Shown: positions 44,113 to 54,720 of the stretch, piece by piece | How the letters are laid out: the number at the start of each line of letters is the position of its first letter | How positions within the stretch are numbered: position 1 is the first letter of the stretch | Source of the DNA: Omphiscola glabra | Taxonomy: Eukaryota > Mollusca > Gastropoda > Lymnaeidae | Assembly: GCA_964017045.1 (NCBI GenBank) | Contig: OZ024798.1 | Span: forward strand, 8,143,793-8,207,792 | Reading direction: 5' to 3' | DNA: 64,000 nucleotides | Notes under the pieces: generated by a model | Told to the model about the DNA's origin: nothing | Databases searched by the model: none | Seen by the model: only the letters and a program-made list of their open reading frames with translations | Position numbers and translations under genes: made by a program

Positions 44113-45221
44113 TGGGGCGTGCACTACCGTTAAAGAACCTCGAGCGTACATTATACATTGAGACGATGAGTCCAAGCATTGAACTTTTGTTGAAAGGTTT
44201 CAAGAAATCTCGCCGGAACTTAAATTTCAATGTTCTATTTAAAAGAGAAAGGATTCGATTACATATATTATCGTTTTAAAGCAACTATTCCGAATAGACA
44301 GAGCAACGCTAAAGGCGCTGGATTCTTCGAGAATAATCGGTATTCGCATTTTTTGCACTGAACAGACATGACGAATGAAAGGATTCCACGTATCTGCACC
44401 AAGTTCTGGTTTATGGATTTCTGATCTGTCCCCACATCAATCTTTTCTCAAGATTTCAAAAAGCACAAAGTCCTGATAAGATTTTTTCCCCTTTGAATTG
44501 TAAACGTGTTATCATTATCTCCCTTCTGTTATTAAAGTACGCATTGTTGACTTGATTGAGGTCTTACGCTGTACTTTTCACATGCAATTTGATGTACATA
44601 CAAACAGATGCAATGTGGTGTACATACAAATATCATTTATCTAGTGGTGCGGGGGGGAGTGGGTGATGTTTAAAATAGATGTCTAGATGTCCTGTGTTAT
44701 GTTATCTTGTGTGATTGCGAAAAAGTGAAAAAAACATAATAAAAAATATTTTTAAAAAAAAAGACATAAAGAATGCTAGGGATGGAAATGTGGGAGTGTG
44801 TGTGTGTGTTTGGGGGTGTGTGTGGGTGGTGTTTGTGATTGTTTTTGTTTATAAAGAGTGTGTGGGCGGGGGGTGTTAAATATGTGAGTACTCAGCTATC
44901 TCAAAGAAATGTCATTTCCTAATACAAAAGTTATGAAAAAATGCAGTTTTGTTGTTATGATTGAAACATTGCAATCAAACACTTGACACAATCATTTAAA
45001 AACTCACCCCTACCCCCCCCCCCCACCCCAACAACCGCCCAAACACAAACTTCATATACAAAAACACAGCATCATCGAACGATTTCTTTAGCAGACATTG
45101 TCTCCATATTCCTGAACCAAATGTATTCATTTCTAAAAAGAATTTTTGTTATAAAAAAATAAAAGATTTCAATCAACATCTGTATATTTTGTCTAGTTCA
45201 AAAGTGAAAGAGTTACAATAT
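44113..45221. other. Non-coding stretch
   Basis: Contains a GT-rich patch (44790-44870) and a C run near 45016-45025. The plus-strand frame that leaves the 30-bp array ends at 44279 and shows no domain. Confidence 0.4.
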
Positions 45222-45895
45222 ATAAACTATCCAGTTAATCCACTAGAACTATGACTAAACTCTCCAGTTGATCCACCAGAACTATGACTAAACTCTCCAG
45301 TTAATCCACTAGAACTATGACTATACTCTCCAGTTAATCCACCAGAACTATGACTATACTCTCCAGTTAATCCACCAGAACTATGACTAAACTCTCCAGT
45401 TAATCCACCAGAACTATGACTAAACTCTCCAGTTAATCCACCAGAACTATGACTAAACTCTCCAGTTAATCCACCAGAACTATGACTAAACTCTCCAGTT
45501 AATCCACCAGAACTATGACTAAACTCTCCAGTTAATCCACCAGAACTATGACTAAACTCTCCAGTTAATCCACCAGAACTATGACTAAACTCTCCAGTTA
45601 ATCCACCACAACTATGACTAAACTCTCCAGTTAATCCACCACAACTATGACTAAACTCTCCAGTTAATCCACCAGAACTATGACTAAACTCTCCAGTTAA
45701 TCCACCAGAACTATGACTAAACTCTCCAGTTAATCCACCACAACTATGACTAAACTCTCCAGTTAATCCACCACAACTATGACTAAACTCTCCAGTTAAT
45801 CCACCAGAACTATGACTAAACTCTCCAGTTAATCCACCAGAACTATGACTAAACTCTCCAGTTATTCCACCAGACCTATGACTAAACTCTCAGGG
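45222..45895. repeat. 33-bp minisatellite, about 20 copies
   Basis: Unit anchored by CCAGTTAATCCACCAGAACT. Very homogeneous, with CCAGAACT/CCACAACT variants and CTAGAACT at the left edge. Stops occur inside the unit, so no long frame results. Confidence 0.96.
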
Positions 45896-46319
45896 AAACG
45901 TGCGCTACGTAAGGTTGGGTAAAGCTGGTAGTGACAAGGAGGGCTTAAAGGGAGGGCGGCGTGGGGTGAGTGAGGCAGAGGGCGGCTGTTTGAAAGTCAT
46001 CTCTTGACGTCCACTAAATGGGTGTTCACAAGCTGAATGGTACTTAATGAGTAGAGAGAGCAAGACCCCCCCCCCCCCCGGTTTAAAAAAAGGGGGGGGG
46101 GTTGCATCCAAAAAAGAAATGACTTGGATTGAAGGACGTGAAGAAAGGATGTGTTCCAAATGTCGAGTTGTCAATGATTCTACGAGATGTCACGTGACGT
46201 CAGGTTGGCGGTGAATGGTCGAAACATGTGTATGTCAACGACGTTCATCACTGACATATATCATTGTACAATTTGACATAAGCTGACAGCCCAGTATATG
46301 GCGTCATTAATAGAGAATT
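45896..46319. other. Non-coding stretch with C and G runs
   Basis: A C run near 46067-46078 and a G run near 46092-46101 face each other across an 18-base gap, so they could pair as a hairpin. Otherwise nothing recognised. Confidence 0.4.
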
Positions 46320-46425
46320 CACAGGTCTACTGAAGCAGGTCTATCGAAGCACGTCTACTGCAGCAGGTCTATCGAAGCACGTCTACTGAAGCAGGTCTAT
46401 CGAAGCACGTCTACGGAAACAGGTC
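46320..46425. repeat. 28-bp repeat x 3.5
   Basis: Units alternate GAAGCAGGTCTATC and GAAGCACGTCTACT, a 14-bp dimer. Confidence 0.9.
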
Positions 46426-46811
46426 AAGTTTAATCATTAAATGTAAGGGTCAATGACATATATTTTCTGCGTAATTAAAAGTTGTCTCCATTGGTTTGAA
46501 CTTTGCACCCAATGCGTCTTTCTATACTCAACGTTTGTCACGGTCAGCAGTGAACTCAAAATCTGATAACAGTGGCCAAAAACCAGACAACACTCACACA
46601 GTGACCATTAATATCCGGCGTTGCCTGGGCCTAGCTATTATCGGCCTATTGCACATTAGACGAATTGATGCTATGTGAAAACGCTATCTGTCATCTGTTC
46701 ATTGGTTCTGTGCAGAACGAAGACATTTATTTCATAACGCAATGATCTTGATACACGATTCTTACAGATTTTATAAGAAAAACAATAAAACAGCTTGGAC
46801 AAAGCCATGGA

Positions 46812-46975
46812 CAGGGGCGTACCTAGGTTAAGGCCCCCCCCCTTCAACACACATCCTATTCCAATGGACGGGGTCAATGATTTGTACGTTTTGATCTCCA
46901 GACATTTTGTTGTCTTTATTCAATCCATCGGTTATCATGTGACCTTTAACAGGCCTGCCCCCCCCCCCCCCAACA
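46812..46975 (+). mobile_element. Possible single end of a hAT-like element
   Basis: CAGGGGCGTACCTAGGTTAA resembles terminal repeats of hAT-type elements, but no inverted partner was found within 400 bp. A run of about 12 C lies near 46959-46970. Extent uncertain. Confidence 0.3.
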
Positions 46976-47364
46976 ATGTAGGTCGTGAGACATGTCATAG
47001 AGGGAAAGGGTTGATGTCATGGAGCAGACAAGAGATAGTTCGTGCCCTATCAGATTGACTCTGGAAACTGTCAAATCAAAGGAGGGGGGAGGGAGTGTGT
47101 GTGTGTGTGTGGTTTTTTTTTTGGGGCTGGGTGCAGGAAGATGATACCATTGTTCTACAGTAAAAGTTCAGACTTCAACCGCTTTCTACTCCTTGTTATC
47201 TGAATTCCAACAAAGGTAGAATAGCTTCTGGATTATTTTTTTTTTAAAGTAAAAATGATCACTCTTTGTCATTTATATATTTCCAAAACCATTTTACATG
47301 TCCTTTTTTATAAAGTAAAAAAAAACAGAATTGAAGGAATCAGGTTCACATTATAATTTGAATG
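46976..47364. other. Non-coding stretch
   Basis: Contains a GT microsatellite (47095-47111). Nothing else recognised. Confidence 0.4.
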
Positions 47365-47845
47365 CTAACATGGGACACAACTTGAATGCTAACATGGGAC
47401 CAGGGCCGGCCTTAGGCCATTGCAACCTATGCGGCCGCAATGGGCCCACACTTTCATAAGCCCCGCCCCGAATTTATTTTCTAATACAAAATCTTAATTT
47501 TCACTTATTATCCTTATCCTCTACCCAGAATGGGCCCCGCGCAGTCCGTTTCGCATAGGGCCCCGCAATTGTTAGGGCCGGCCCTGCATGGGACACAACT
47601 TAAATGCTAACATGGGACACAACTTGAATGCTAACATGGGACACAACTTCAATGCTAATATGGGACACAACTTGAATGCTAACATGGGACACAACTTGAA
47701 TGCTAACATGGGACACAACTTGAATGCTAACATGGGACACAACTTGAATGCTTAACATGGGACACAACTTGAATGCTAATATGGGACACAACTTGAATGC
47801 TAATATGGGACACAACTTGAATGCTAACATGGGACGCAACTTGAA
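47365..47845. repeat. 24-bp minisatellite, about 12 copies, split by a hAT element
   Basis: Unit anchored by GGGACACAACTTGAATGCTA. Two copies precede and about ten follow the element at 47401-47586. A one-base insertion near 47752 shifts the frame. Confidence 0.95.
47401..47586 (+). mobile_element. hAT-type non-autonomous element (186 bp) inside an array
   Basis: Terminal repeats CAGGGCCGGCCTTAGG and TTAGGGCCGGCCCTG. Perfect 8-bp duplication CATGGGAC at 47393-47400 and 47587-47594, taken from the 24-bp host unit. A second, broken copy of the same family is at 39379-39475 in opposite orientation, so the family is multi-copy. No coding capacity. Confidence 0.93.
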
Positions 47846-48029
47846 ACTCGAAATAGCATAAGTAGAATACCACAAGGGGGCACAACTTGGATTTCCGAAA
47901 GGGGACGAAACTTAAATATTTCAATGGGACGTCATTCGCATAGTTCAATATTTCTTTTAAAATCTCAGCTTCCTACTGTCACGTCTCTCCATTGAGATAA
48001 ACCTCGAGCATTAAGAAAGGTAGCCACAC

Positions 48030-48275
48030 CAGTGTCATTCCAATGTCATGTAAATGTCATGCCAATGTAATTCCCATGTCATGCAAATGACATGCCAATG
48101 TCATTCCAATTTCATATAAATGCCATGCCAATGTCATGTAAATGATATGCCAATTTGATTCCAATGTCATGTAAATATCATTCCAATGTCATGCCAATGT
48201 CATTCCAATGTCACGTAAATAAAATGCCAATGTCATATAAATGCCATGCCAATGTCATTCCAATGTCATCATCAA
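48030..48275. repeat. Degenerate 11-bp repeat
   Basis: About 22 units of ATGTCATGCCA / ATGTCATTCCA / ATGTCATGTAA in irregular order. Combined periods of 22 and 33 bp are visible. Confidence 0.85.
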
Positions 48276-49318
48276 TCATTTCTCTTATACATTTTCTGTT
48301 TTCTTTCAGGCATTTCTGTCTAACGTGCAGTATGACGTCAGCATGTCGCGCCCCCCCCCCCCCCCAAGGCATTTCTACAAATTTTATATTCTCTAACTGC
48401 GATTAGGGATCCTTACGTGTCCATAATAAATATGCCGGTTTCACTTGCAGCAGGACGGATATCATTCTGATTTCACACAAATATGTGTCTAGGGAATTAG
48501 GCTTAAGAGATAGTGACGAGACGATCCATCTATCACACGACACGAATTATGAGGGACGCTGGAGATTTATCCTCCAATCAACGAGTCCTGATTTTTCTCC
48601 TGCGACGGAAAAATCCCTGATATCCGTCCTCCTGTCCAACAAGTCCTGAATTTTGTCATCCATACAAAAAGTTCTGAATTTTGTCATCCATACAACAAGT
48701 CCTGATATATGTCCTCCAACAATCGGATCATATGTTTTTGCCCTCTAACGTGTCCTGTGTTTTTGCCTTTCAACGAACATATTCTGCGTCTCTGACCCTC
48801 ATCAAACACCGATTCGGGAAACTCATCTCCAAAGAGAGATCCTATTTTTTGAGACAACGAAATACGAAATACAAAATGCAATATTGAGGAGGGATTTACC
48901 GCCACGGGCGACGCGGGTTTCGACTTGTGGATAGGGCTGAAGTGGCGGGATAAAAAGGGTGGGGATGGGTAGGTCTGGAAGGACAAAACCGAGGGGAAAG
49001 AGAGGCTATTAAATCACGTGAAGTAATATCTCCTGACAATATTATTTTTTTTTCTTGCAATAATTCAACTAGATATGGGTTTTTATTTTTTTTTAATTTT
49101 TGGATGAATAAATAAATAAATGAATTTATTAATGACAGACACAATAAATGGATGGAAATGTGAATTCGACAACATACGAATTAATTGATAGCTTGATGGA
49201 TACATTAACTATTGGATTTGTTTGAGAATTGATTGAAAGGATCCATACATAAATAGGTGAATGGATAATAATGTCAATGGATTAAAATGAATTAATGATT
49301 TGATCAAAAATTGAGAAG
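48276..49318. other. Non-coding stretch
   Basis: A C run at 48351-48365 and a three-copy TTTTGTCATCCATACAA repeat near 48640-48710. Minus-strand frames around 48684-49144 have no recognised domain. Confidence 0.4.
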
Positions 49319-49355
<37 letters not shown>

Positions 49356-49396
49356 GTAGTAGTAGTAGTAGTAGTAGTAGGAGTAGTAGTAGTATC

Positions 49397-49442
<46 letters not shown>

Positions 49443-49500
49443 GTAGTAGTATTAGTAGCAGTATTAGTAGTAGTATTAATAGTAGTATTAGTAGTATTAG

Positions 49501-49532
<32 letters not shown>

Positions 49533-49670
49533 TTAGTAGTAGTAGTAGTAGTATTAGTATTAGTAGTAGCATTAGTAGTAGTATTAGTAGTAGTAGTAGT
49601 ATTAGTAGTAGTATTAGTAGTAGTAGTAGTCGTTTTATATAGCGAGGTACCCCAGCCTAGGGCAGGTTAA
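49319..49670 (-). mobile_element. L2-like LINE 3' tail expanded into a trinucleotide microsatellite
   Basis: On the minus strand, CTAGGCTGGGGTACC and CGCTATATAAAACG (49630-49662) match the 3' end of the L2-like element at 60243-60736. The microsatellite continues from this tail for about 310 bp (49319-49630) as ATT/AGT triplets on the plus strand. Leu- and Val-rich frames on both strands are artefacts. Confidence 0.75.
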
Positions 49671-49735
49671 TGTATAATAAAAGATGATAAAGGATGCAAT
49701 TAGGATTTTCACCTGTGGAAAGTGCATGGTGAATA

Positions 49736-49825
49736 CAATGAAAATCAATAATCCAATTAATCAGTAATCAAATTAATCTATAATCATATTAATCAATAAT
49801 CCAATTAATCAATAATCAATAGGAA
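49736..49825. repeat. AATCAATAATCCAATT repeat
   Basis: About five units of 16-18 bp, imperfect. Confidence 0.8.
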
Positions 49826-49865
49826 ACTGCTTCAACATAATTTAATCTTGCATGTGAGTTTCCCC

Positions 49866-50095
49866 TGGACGACAGAATATTTTATCAACAAGACAGAATA
49901 TTTTATCCACAAGACAGAATATAATATCAACAAGACATAATATTTTAACAACATGACAGAATATATTATCAACATGACAGAATATTTTATCAACATGACA
50001 GAATATATTATCAACAAGACATAATATTTAACAACATGACATAATATATTATCAACATGACAGAATATTTTATCAACATGACAGAATCATCTTGT
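49866..50095. repeat. 21-bp minisatellite, about 11 copies
   Basis: Unit ATCAACATGACAGAATATTT plus one base. CAAGACATAATA variants interspersed. Confidence 0.92.
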
Positions 50096-50330
50096 ATGAC
50101 AACATCGAACATTTCTGTCCCACTAGATTATTTGCTACAGCTATTGAGAGACTCAAAAAAATGATCGATACGGTGATTAATTGAATCAATGGATTGTCCA
50201 ACATTATGAACGCTCAAGATAATGAGAAATGGAATATCAAACAGTCAGATAATGTCAAATGAAATCTATCAAACTGCAGCATCAAGCAACATCTACTTTC
50301 CTTTTTAAAATAAATATATAAACCATCCAA

Positions 50331-50450
50331 CGAAGTCTACATTCAAACATCAAATATCTCGACCACCAAATAACTTCTACCATCAAACAACTTCTATTAT
50401 CAAACAACTTCTATTATCAAAAAATTCTACCATCAAACATCTTGAATCAT
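50331..50450. repeat. Degenerate 17-20 bp repeat
   Basis: Five or six copies of ACCATCAAACAACTTCT-like sequence. Confidence 0.75.
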
Positions 50451-51057
50451 CAACTTTAAAAAAAACACCAAAATTCTAAGTGCACTTCGGTCTGATATAT
50501 ATCCTTGTTTGTGGTGATCCCACTATCCCTGTCCACCATCTCGTTACGTGTCGTGTCCACAAATGACCACATCTTGAAACCAAGTCTGTCAGAGATTCCT
50601 TTTGTTACCGCCATTAAAAACTTAGTTTAGAAGATAACCTCTCTTGTAGCATGCGACGCCGAAGAGGGAAATGGCTAGTTGAGAGACTATATCGGAACCC
50701 AGCCATGTCATTGGTGAATAGTGTCACGTGCTTACTTGTCTATGGGCTACGTGATGGGAATCTTAATGGCCCTGACTGCTAACCTTTGATGCCACTGAAA
50801 GCGCTCTATGTATCGATATTTAGCATTTAGGAAGAGTGCATGCTTTTGAAATGAAAATATTATTAGGGCAATGCTCAGATCAAAAATATCGGTCAACAGT
50901 GTGTTAAACTCGATGTAACGGAAGTCTCCATCTCGCGTTCAGTGAGGCACGATCAAAAATAAAATTTAGATTTATGTGCATGAATGCTCAGCGGATGTGA
51001 CGTTACTTGAAGTGGTCATGAAAGACATGTTTAGTACCGAGTATTTTTTTTAGAGAA
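50451..51057. other. Non-coding stretch
   Basis: No repeat or domain-bearing frame recognised. Confidence 0.4.
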
Positions 51058-51120
51058 CGGAAAGGCTTTATACATGTATGCAGTTGACGTGAAAGGCTTT
51101 ATACATGTATGCAGTTGACG
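51058..51120. repeat. 33-bp tandem duplication
   Basis: Two copies sharing GGCTTTATACATGTATGCAG. The second copy contains the left end of the pogo-like element at 51112. Confidence 0.93.
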
Positions 51121-51281
51121 TCTAACACGAAAATGCTTAACAGGAAAAATCGGTAAACACGAAATAATAATGCGGTCCTGAGTATATATATTCTTTTTTG
51201 TATGCATCTTTTAACAGGAACTTCTTTTAACACGAAGACATATTTTGGTCCCCACAGTTTCTTGTTAAACAATATTCACTG
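51112..51281. mobile_element. Possible pogo/Tigger-like non-autonomous element
   Basis: The left end CAGTTGACGTCTAACACGAA and the right end TTCTTGTTAAACAATATTCACTG share a CAGT...AACA(C/A)GAAA inverted pattern. The interior repeats TTAACACGAA and TTAACAGGAA. TA follows the right end, but the left flank reads TG instead of TA. The family call is tentative. Confidence 0.4.
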
Positions 51282-51684
51282 TACATACATTTAGTCGTTT
51301 AAAAAATTCCAACAATATGTGAAGGGGATTATGGAGCTTAAAAACAGCAGATCAGTCACACGCACGTCTTTAAGGGATATCAATAAGCAAATTTAAAACA
51401 AAAGATATAGTGTCTGTGCGACTGACTATACAACAGCACTACACGTTGACGCCATAGTGTAGTTAACTCTGCGAACGAGACTTTCTATCTATTTTTTCGT
51501 GGGGTTTCCTCCCCCCTCTCAAAGTTCTAGATGTGGGAAGCAACACAGAGGTCACGACTGTCCTTTCTTCAGAGAGAACACCCAATGCACTATGAGTGTT
51601 TAAAATGGTGACAGACATGTTCCTCAATAATTTGATAGTTGAAAACCGTCTACTAATAATTTTACACCCTCTTTTGGGCTGAGA

Positions 51685-52215
51685 TTAATCTCTTACAGCC
51701 CTGGCTATCAGTATGGCGGCCTGCCTCATCTGGTGGGCATCGGCGTGAATCATATCTTCAAGGCAGGATTCTGGGTTTCGACCCTCCGCCCCCTTCCCAC
51801 CACCGGGACAATAATATCCAAGTGAGCCACTGTCTCTTCTGTCTGGCCACAAAATCGGCAGTTTGGTTCCTTCCTGTCGTCAAGCCTGTGGAGGTAGCTG
51901 CGTGTCGCGCAGTGGCCTGTCCTCATCTGGGTGATGATGCTCTGCTCGCCTCGCTATAGCTTCCAACAGGGATCAATTTTGCTCGGTCGCTGCATCTTTC
52001 GATAAAGCCGTCGTCCAGTTTCTCCTGCAGCCCAATCGCTTAGCCACTAGCCACGGAAGTGGTCTTTCCATCAATCTGTGACTCCCAGCTGAGTCATGGG
52101 TTTCTCGGACTGCGGCTGGGCCACGCCTTCTTTGTACAGGAAGTCCGCCCTGTCGTGCTGCGTCACCTCAACGTGCCCAATTGATGAACTGCAGGATTAC
52201 TTTGCCGCCTTAAAT
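51685..52215 (-). mobile_element. LINE relic: RNase H end and zinc-knuckle region
   Basis: Minus-strand translation gives HVEVTQHDRADFLYKEG, resembling the C-terminal AD motif of LINE-encoded RNase H. Next is a block ending WAAGETGRRLYRKM, then QSIITQMRTGHCATRSYLHR and NCRFCGQTEETVAHL. The last two are the conserved RTGHC and C-x2-C...H features that follow RNase H in I/R1-type LINEs. A last block, ARAVRD, ends at a stop at 51685-51687. Stops interrupt at three points and frame changes occur near 52175 and 51775. It is a dead fragment of a different LINE type from those at 2900, 26795 and 35611. Confidence 0.85.
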
Positions 52216-52910
52216 GGTCAACTAAAAGATTATTTTTGCTAAAATTGAACTATCTAGGATAAGGGAACTTAAACATATATGTTGTTTTAAAAGCTGAGCC
52301 ATACGGACTACCAGATACCGCTCATGTCTTGTAAACATTTCACGGTGTGATGAAGTAAGAAATTACCTAGACTATATAGTAAGTAATAATACCGCTCAGT
52401 CTTAGAGCCTTTATGGCCCATAGGAATATGTGGACATTATGATTGAGAAAATAAAACCGATGTTTAAGAAAATTATAACACTAAAAGCTAGTAGGATCTG
52501 TCAACGTTCATTACACATTGGTCGATTTTTGTCTCTGATCAACCAAACATCTGCTCGACACAGAATGGTTTGCAGTCAGAGACAGACGATTGCGCCACTC
52601 ACTTCCCTCCTTTTTGTAATTCCTCCAAACCCCATTACGAGACGGACTCCCCTCCAGCCCCAGGCAGCCACCAAATCAGGCGTCCATTTAAAGCCGATTC
52701 CGCGACATCTTAACGCCTGTCTGGAACAGCAGAGTCCTGCATACGGCGCATGGTTAAAACAGCTTATCTGGAGTTTGGGACAAACCGTATCAAAACAGCT
52801 CAAGTACAGTAGAGTCAGTCATACGGAGCACAGCCGAAACAGCTTATTTTGGGTGGGATGGCGGGTAACACTTTAAAAATAACTTTGGTTAACGCTGCTA
52901 ACAAAGCGGA
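52216..52910. other. Stretch with a 148-codon non-repetitive open frame
   Basis: A plus-strand frame at 52430-52876 is the longest one not made by a repeat. It has no domain I recognise, no clear splice borders, and partly overlaps an open minus-strand frame (52576-52803). An imperfect internal duplication (AAACAGCTTATCTGGAG and AAACAGCTTATTTTGGG) lies at 52740-52860. I do not call it a gene. Confidence 0.3.
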
Positions 52911-52974
52911 ACAATTATACCGTAGAAGGCATGTAAAGGGTGCCGTGGAAGGCATGTAGAGGTGTCCGTGGAAG

Positions 52975-53177
52975 TGTTTCTGTATGCTTTTCTATTTTTT
53001 AGGTAGGATTTACCTCTCTCTGTATATATTATGTAAATTTGATTAATAAGTATTTGTATGTCTTGTTGTACTGATGAGGGCATGTGCCGAAACGTTTAAT
53101 TATTTGTAATGTAAAATTATTATTAAAGCTTAATATATATTGTTATATCGATAGAGATTGTTCGTGTATATTTAATC
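52975..53177 (+). mobile_element. 203-bp insertion with hammerhead-like core (retrozyme/PLE-like?)
   Basis: Flanked by a 12-bp direct repeat TGTCCGTGGAAG (52963-52974 and 53178-53189) taken from the host array. AT-rich interior without coding. It carries CTGATGA, a short GGC/GCC stem with AUGU loop, and GAAAC at 53071-53093. Small hammerhead-bearing insertions in animals are linked to Penelope-like elements, which is family knowledge. Assigning this copy to that class is inference. Confidence 0.45.
53071..53093 (+). ncRNA. Hammerhead-ribozyme-like core
   Basis: CTGATGA (53071-53077), then GGGCATGTGCC forming a 3-bp stem II with one unpaired G, then GAAAC (53089-53093). These are the invariant catalytic-core boxes. 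I could not find a convincing stem I, and stem III would be only 3 bp (92-94 with 105-107). It may be a decayed or dimer-dependent ribozyme, or chance. Confidence 0.3.
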
Positions 53178-53245
53178 TGTCCGTGGAAGGCATGTAAATG
53201 GGGCCGTAGAAGGCATGTAAAGGTGGCCATGGAAGGCAAAATGTG

Positions 53246-53440
53246 CGCTGGAGCAAAGCCCGAATTTAGGTGCCCTGTTGTAGTAATACTTTCATTTTGC
53301 TACCATGGTGCACTTTCAGCCCCAACACCCCCCACCTTTAACGCTTTCATGACCCTGAGGGTGTATGAGTCTATTTACAGAACTAGTTGGGGTTGAGGTT
53401 TGGGTCTCCTCAGCACGGAGAGTTAAATGAAGCTGAGGAA
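53246..53440. other. Non-coding spacer
   Basis: Nothing recognised. Confidence 0.45.
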
Positions 53441-53947
53441 GTCCCTAGAGTCCCAAGTGCTAGTGTCCTTAGTCTCAAGTTTCCCCAGTGCTAGTGTCCC
53501 TTATCTCAAGTGTCCACAATGCTAGTGTCCCTAGTCTCTAGTGTCCCCAGTGCTAGTGTCCCTAGTCTCTAGTGTCCCCAGTGCTAGTGTCCCTAGTCTC
53601 TAGTGTCCACAGTGCTAGTGTCCCTAGTCTCTAGTGTCCACAGTGCTAGTGTCCCTAGTCTCTAGTGTCCCCAATGCTACTGTCCCTAGTATCTAGTGTC
53701 CCCAATGCTAGTGTCCCCAATGCTAGTGTCCCTATTCTCTAGTGTCCCCAGTGCTAGTGTCCCTAGTCTCTAGTGTCCCCAGTGCTAGTGTCCCTAGTCT
53801 CTAGTGTCCCCAGTGCTAGTGTCCCTAGTCTCTAGTGTCCCCAGTGCTAGTGTCCCTAGTCTCTAGTGTCCCCAATGCTAGTGTCCCTAGTATCTAGTGT
53901 CCCCAATGCTAGTGTCCCTAGTCTCTAGTGTCCCCAGTGCTAGTGTC
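53441..53947. repeat. 31-bp minisatellite, about 16 copies
   Basis: Unit anchored by CAGTGCTAGTGTCCCTAGTC. The unit is an internal near-duplication (CAGTGCTAGTGTCC and TAGTCTCTAGTGTCC). One shortened unit near 53705. CTAG occurs two to three times per unit. Confidence 0.95.
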
Positions 53948-54520
53948 TAATCAGGTGTTGGGGCCGTTGAGGGGGGGGGGGAACTCCACGATCATGTACT
54001 ATTACTTTTTTAAAGAAGGCTAGAATTATTTTTTTTAACCCAACATTCAAAGGGATATGCTGTGAAAGTTTAAGGCTTAGACAATGATAAAATATCTCCT
54101 GATAAATTTGAAAGTAGCTAACAGGGTTCTTTTTCGCGGTTAGTCCCATTTGACACGACCCATTAGCCACGGGCTGTGCGTCAGTGTCAGATGCAGACGT
54201 TTTAAAATTCAGACAAGTTAACGGAGTGTACTCACGATACGGCTTGGTGGGAATTTCAAGAGATTGAGTTGGACAAAGTTAGGAGGTTACCTGATATTTG
54301 TACGGGAAAATAAATTCGAAGGAAAACTTGTTCGAAAGGAGCTAGTGACGGGAGAAAGAACATCTTATTAATAATTTTTACGATTACTTCAAAAAATTTA
54401 ATTAAAGAAACCTAAATAAATGTCCGTTCACAAGAAGTTAAATTTAAACAAAACTTTCGCAAAGCAGATCTCCGTCGAGTGTGTTTCTTTCGTATACATT
54501 TCAGCATAAGAAATATGTCA
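53948..54520. other. Non-coding stretch
   Basis: A G run near 53971-53981. No coding features recognised. Confidence 0.4.
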
Positions 54521-54524
54521 GAAG

Positions 54525-54635
54525 TTTAAACAGCCTGACAACAGAACAGCACATCATCAGAACACCGCATCAACGAACAACATATCAGAACAGCTTATCA
54601 ACAGAACACCATATCAACAGAACAATATAGATATA
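54525..54635. repeat. Degenerate CAGAACA repeat
   Basis: Six or seven loose 17-20 bp units of ATCAACAGAACACCATAT type. Confidence 0.7.
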
Positions 54636-54642
54636 GTCGCCC

Positions 54643-54720
54643 CAGTGGCGTAGCGAGACATTGTGCCTTCCGGGGTTGACTTTGAATTTGCCGCCACACC
54701 CCCTCCACCTGAAAATACTT
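54643..54720 (+). mobile_element. Single left end of a CAGTGGCGTAGCGAG-type element
   Basis: CAGTGGCGTAGCGAG is identical to the left terminal repeat of the hAT element at 28230. No right end was found downstream, so its extent is unknown. A broken copy. Confidence 0.55.

Larger units (their letters stand above)
52911..53245. repeat. 22-bp repeat split by a 203-bp insertion
   Basis: Unit CCGTGGAAGGCATGTAAAGG plus two bases. About three units precede (52911-52974) and three follow (53178-53245) the insertion at 52975-53177. Confidence 0.88.

Noticed and set aside
52430..52876. 148-codon plus-strand frame as a host gene
   Set aside because: No domain, no convincing splice or start signals, and partial overlap with an open frame on the other strand. 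Kept only as a described stretch.
53071..53112. A fully folded, active hammerhead ribozyme
   Set aside because: Stem I does not pair in either type I or type III arrangement and stem II has an unpaired G. Reported only as a hammerhead-like core.
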